Below are positions 20,305 to 22,823 of a stretch of 22,823 nt of DNA, one piece after another. The translations under genes and the position numbers were made by a program. Source of the stretch: Methanomicrobia archaeon (GTDB lineage: Archaea; Methanobacteriota_B; Thermococci; Methanofastidiosales; NM3); contig DSAJ01000167.1 in the NCBI GenBank assembly GCA_011372835.1, positions 1 to 22,823 of the forward strand. Reading direction: 5' to 3'. Each line of letters opens with the position of its first letter. The stretch's first letter is position 1. Under the pieces are notes generated by a model that was given only the letters and a program-made list of their open reading frames with translations, searched no databases and had not been told where the DNA came from.

Positions 20305-22300
20305 TCTTGGAGCGATATGCGGCGAGAAGACCGCGGCACAACTCTACAACGCATTCGGCAGCGATGCAGTGCGCATCGTGCGCGACTGCGAGGTCGAGCG
20401 ACTCGTGCAGCTGCCCGGCTTCGGGAGGAAAAAGGCGCTTGCCATCGTGCGCAAGGCCTACGCACACCTCTACGATGAACCCGGCTCGTCGATACTCACG
20501 GGACATGCAGAGGACGTCTATGACATGCTCCAGGAATTCCTGTCCGGCTACGTGGTGACGGCGCCCGCGCGCAACAAGCTGCTTGCATACATCCCGCTCA
20601 CCAACAGGGACCTCATCGAAGAACGTCAACGCTACTTCCAGGAGGCTGGCGCACTTTACGAGCGGGTATGCGACAGGTACGGCGAGATCGCCCGCTCGCT
20701 CGGAGAGCTCACGGCGATAAAGGAACCGGAGATACGGAAGTATTACGACTACGTGCTGCTCACCGACTCGAACGAGGCACAGTCCCAACTAAAAAATCCC
20801 CACTGTGACGTGCTCTTCATGGACACGCCAGACGAGGCGGAGTACGCCCGCTCGTCATACTCGTTTGTCATCTACGTCGCCGGCACTGACTCGGAGCTCG
20901 AGGAGTACGGGGAGCAGTATGCCGACAGGATATGCACGCTTGCCCACTTCGATCTTACCACGCTCATACCCGACCAGGCGGTCGAGAAGTTCATGAAAAA
21001 CGAGCGCACGCTTCGTGCGCTTCGCGACCTCAGGGCCATGCTCGATCTGGAGACCGACATCCTCGATCCGCTGCTCGAGGCGCTCGCACGCTACCGCGCC
21101 AAGGACGGCGCCGTCGAGAACCATATCACGCCCGACCAGTTCGTCGACATCGTCAGGAAAAAGGAGGGCGAGCTCAACAAGCGCATCTTGAACGCGCTCA
21201 CCGAGCGCGACCTGGGCATCAAGGCGACGCGGCTGCTCGACCTCGTCTCATCGATCGGCGCAAGCGACGACCCCACCGAGGCGATACGCAGGAGCCTGCC
21301 TGTCGAGTTCGACGAGGTCTACCACGAGGTCGTCTCAGAGGTGGTATCCGAGATCGAGGATGCAACGGGTATCGATGCATCGTCGCTCTTTCCCGATTCG
21401 TTCTCATGCCCCATCTCCATCGAACACGAACCACTCTACGACCTGCGCCGCGAGCTCGAGACGACCGACTTCAAGTCACGATACGACCTGAAGCAGACGA
21501 TCGCATCGTTTTCGAAGCGATGGCCCGAGATCGATGCGATGCTCGATGAGGCCGTTGCCTACGACTTCATGCTCGCAATGGGGCGATTCATCCACGATAA
21601 CGGGTGCTGTGTACCCGAGTTCGTCGAGGACGGCATGTCGTTTCGCGAAGCGACAAACGTATTCATAGACGGAGCGACGCCTGTGTCCTACAAGATCGGC
21701 GCCACGCCGCACGATATCGCCACAAGCGACCGTATCACCGTTCTTACCGGCGCAAACTCGGGCGGCAAGACGACGCTACTCGAAACGGGCCTCACATTGC
21801 AGCTGCTTGCACAGATGGGCATGCCTGTACCAGCATCTGAGATGCACACCACGATCTTTGAGAGCATACGGTATCTCGCAAAGGCCAAGAGCCAGAACGC
21901 CGGCGCGTTCGAGACGACGCTCACCTCGCTTGTGCCCGTGGCCACCGACAGCGGGAAGCGCCTCATCCTCATCGACGAGCTCGAGTCGATCACCGAGCCG
22001 GGAAGCGCGGCACGCATCATCGCCACGCTCATCACGATCCTGCAGCGAAACGAGGACGCGTATGCGATCATCGTGACCCATCTCGGGGAGGAGATAGAAA
22101 AGCTCTGCACGGTGCGCATCGACGGTATCGAGGCACGCGGGCTCGATGAAGACCTCAACCTGATCGTCGAGCGCCAGCCTGCGTTCGGCAGGATGGGCAA
22201 GAGCACCCCTGAGCTCATCGTCGAGAAGCTCTACCGAAGCTCGACAGGCGATGTGCAGAAGGTCTATGGCGAGATGCTCGAACAGTTGAAGAAGCGATGA
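20294..22300 (+). CDS. MutS2/MutS5-like DNA-binding ATPase with N-terminal helix-hairpin-helix
   Basis: A 668-residue archaeal MutS-family protein. An N-terminal helix-hairpin-helix (about 1-55; LVQLPGFGRKKALAIVRKAY) binds DNA. A long helical clamp/lever region follows (about 150-450), then the ABC-type ATPase: Walker A at 486-494 (GANSGGKTT), QNAGAFETTLTSL in the signature region, Walker B LILIDELES, and the THLGE histidine loop. It lacks the mismatch-recognition domain of MutS1, and ends without a Smr nuclease domain. Archaeal relatives are associated with branched or Holliday-junction DNA and recombination control rather than mismatch repair. The start ATG 20294 lies inside the end of the TrmO-like gene; the longer reading from 20213 duplicates that gene in another frame and is rejected. 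Confidence 0.9.
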   Translation: MDIDLGAICGEKTAAQLYNAFGSDAVRIVRDCEVERLVQLPGFGRKKALAIVRKAYAHLYDEPGSSILTGHAEDVYDMLQEFLSGYVVTAPARNKLLAYIPLTNRDLIEERQRYFQEAGALYERVCDRYGEIARSLGELTAIKEPEIRKYYDYVLLTDSNEAQSQLKNPHCDVLFMDTPDEAEYARSSYSFVIYVAGTDSELEEYGEQYADRICTLAHFDLTTLIPDQAVEKFMKNERTLRALRDLRAMLDLETDILDPLLEALARYRAKDGAVENHITPDQFVDIVRKKEGELNKRILNALTERDLGIKATRLLDLVSSIGASDDPTEAIRRSLPVEFDEVYHEVVSEVVSEIEDATGIDASSLFPDSFSCPISIEHEPLYDLRRELETTDFKSRYDLKQTIASFSKRWPEIDAMLDEAVAYDFMLAMGRFIHDNGCCVPEFVEDGMSFREATNVFIDGATPVSYKIGATPHDIATSDRITVLTGANSGGKTTLLETGLTLQLLAQMGMPVPASEMHTTIFESIRYLAKAKSQNAGAFETTLTSLVPVATDSGKRLILIDELESITEPGSAARIIATLITILQRNEDAYAIIVTHLGEEIEKLCTVRIDGIEARGLDEDLNLIVERQPAFGRMGKSTPELIVEKLYRSSTGDVQKVYGEMLEQLKKR

Positions 22301-22339
22301 TGTTTTCGGTAGGGGCTAGGCCAGAGACTGCTCCAAAGG

Positions 22340-22823
22340 TTATTCCAAAAACAAAGCTAGGTCTTCCATGAGCGTGCGCGTCTTGGAAAGCTCTCCCGAC
22401 GCATAGACGGGATTCGTCAAGCCGGTCGCATTCTGCATATGTTCCTGGATGCGCTCGATGAGCGATGTCATCTCATCGGTCGGCTCTTCGGGTATCTGCC
22501 CAGAAAGTTCATCCCACGTTGCACTGATATGTGCCAGCTGCGTACGCATGAGGGGCATGATCGAGACGGGCGACCAATCGTTCTTCGCATACTCGTATGC
22601 ACCTATATCATACACACTGCCCTGGGGGCGTGGCACACCACGGATATCATCGTGTACACTGCCATAAGCGAATGCACTTGTATCAGTCCCTGTGTCGATG
22701 CAGGGAGAGCCGCCCTGAAGTGAAAGGTCTGTTGGCGGATTCATGAACAGTGGGTCAGCATCGATGTTGCCTACACCAGGATAACCACCCATCACATCCG
22801 AGTACGTTACCTGTGTAGAAGAG
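22340..22823 (-). CDS. Secreted parallel beta-helix protein, C-terminal part (5' end outside the window)
   Basis: The frame is open from the right edge of the window to a TAA at 22340-22342, giving 160 visible residues. The segment reading VTYSDVMGGYPGVGNIDADP, then SLQGGSPCIDTGTD and ending in DIGAYEY is the standard end of secreted right-handed parallel beta-helix proteins, as in polysaccharide-lyase-like and choice-of-anchor Q proteins. The last 73 residues are a helical module that matches the end of the secreted propeller protein at 2930-4066. The signal peptide and most of the beta-helix lie outside the window. It is convergent with the MutS-like gene, 39 bases apart. Likely cell-surface or extracellular; no catalytic residue is visible in this part. 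Confidence 0.88.
   Translation of the reverse strand, partial: SSTQVTYSDVMGGYPGVGNIDADPLFMNPPTDLSLQGGSPCIDTGTDTSAFAYGSVHDDIRGVPRPQGSVYDIGAYEYAKNDWSPVSIMPLMRTQLAHISATWDELSGQIPEEPTDEMTSLIERIQEHMQNATGLTNPVYASGELSKTRTLMEDLALFLE
22343..22561 (-). other. C-terminal helical module, copy 2 (73 residues)
   Basis: Begins IMPLMRTQLAHI and runs to the C-terminus. It aligns without gaps with copy 1 (2933-3148): QLA, a Glu at module position 18, an acidic loop (PEEPTDE), H41, N44-A45-T46, N50, Y53-A54, L58, L64, E66, L68 and L72 are shared. It follows directly after the DIGAYEY end of the beta-helix, so it is a separate appended domain. Confidence 0.7.

Overview
The window looks like a chromosomal piece from a euryarchaeon, probably an anaerobe related to methanogens. 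Three things support this. Archaeal gene families are present: archaeal-type phosphoglycerate mutase (apgM), 2-phosphoglycerate kinase, multiprotein bridging factor MBF1, an Ogg2-type 8-oxoguanine glycosylase, a MutS2/MutS5-like ATPase with an N-terminal helix-hairpin-helix, and a DUF2148 protein. Nearly every transcription unit has a TATA box about 25-40 bases before its start codon. Where a ribosome binding site exists, it is usually a GGTG(A)/GGAGG-type match to the archaeal 16S tail. I cannot name the genus. Most genes are GC-rich; the secreted-protein gene at 2930-4066 and its surroundings are visibly richer in A and T.

Layout, left to right: the 3' part of an unknown, probably exported protein (1-792); a frameshifted CoA-disulfide-reductase-type flavoprotein (872-2268), tail to tail with MBF1; a secreted beta-propeller protein (2930-4066, minus); a gene-poor, AT-rich gap (4067-4545); a dolichyl-phosphate-sugar-type glycosyltransferase; serine hydroxymethyltransferase coupled to a membrane glycosyltransferase; Ogg2; an oxygen-defence pair, superoxide reductase plus rubrerythrin; a minus-strand pair of cysteine-rich unknowns (DUF2148 protein and a 104-residue protein); a frameshifted amino-acid permease; hypC-hypD for [NiFe]-hydrogenase maturation; two metallophosphoesterase genes, one a tandem duplication; a VOC-fold protein; a CBS-pair protein; the apgM and 2-phosphoglycerate kinase operon; a small acidic protein; a stand-alone cobalamin-dependent methionine synthase activation-domain protein; a TrmO-like protein overlapping the MutS-like ATPase; and, at the right edge, the C-terminal part of a secreted parallel beta-helix protein (minus, truncated by the window).

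The main discovery candidate joins two genes about 19 kb apart. The propeller protein and the beta-helix protein have unrelated ectodomains, yet both end in the same type of roughly 72-residue helical module. The two copies align without a gap over 72 residues and keep a central H-x-x-N-A-[S/T]...N-x-[I/V]-Y-A motif that contains an N-glycosylation sequon. I know no named family for this module. It may be a C-terminal surface-sorting, anchoring or oligomerisation domain. Its function is inference.

Other points of note: two single-base frameshifts in otherwise intact genes, both in the same local sequence (AT[C/A]GCGG[C/T]GGCGA); a superoxide reductase with an inserted segment carrying two extra cysteines; and a long imperfect inverted repeat upstream of apgM whose loop contains a TATA-like sequence, AGGAGG and an ATG. 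I saw no rRNA, tRNA, CRISPR array or transposase.
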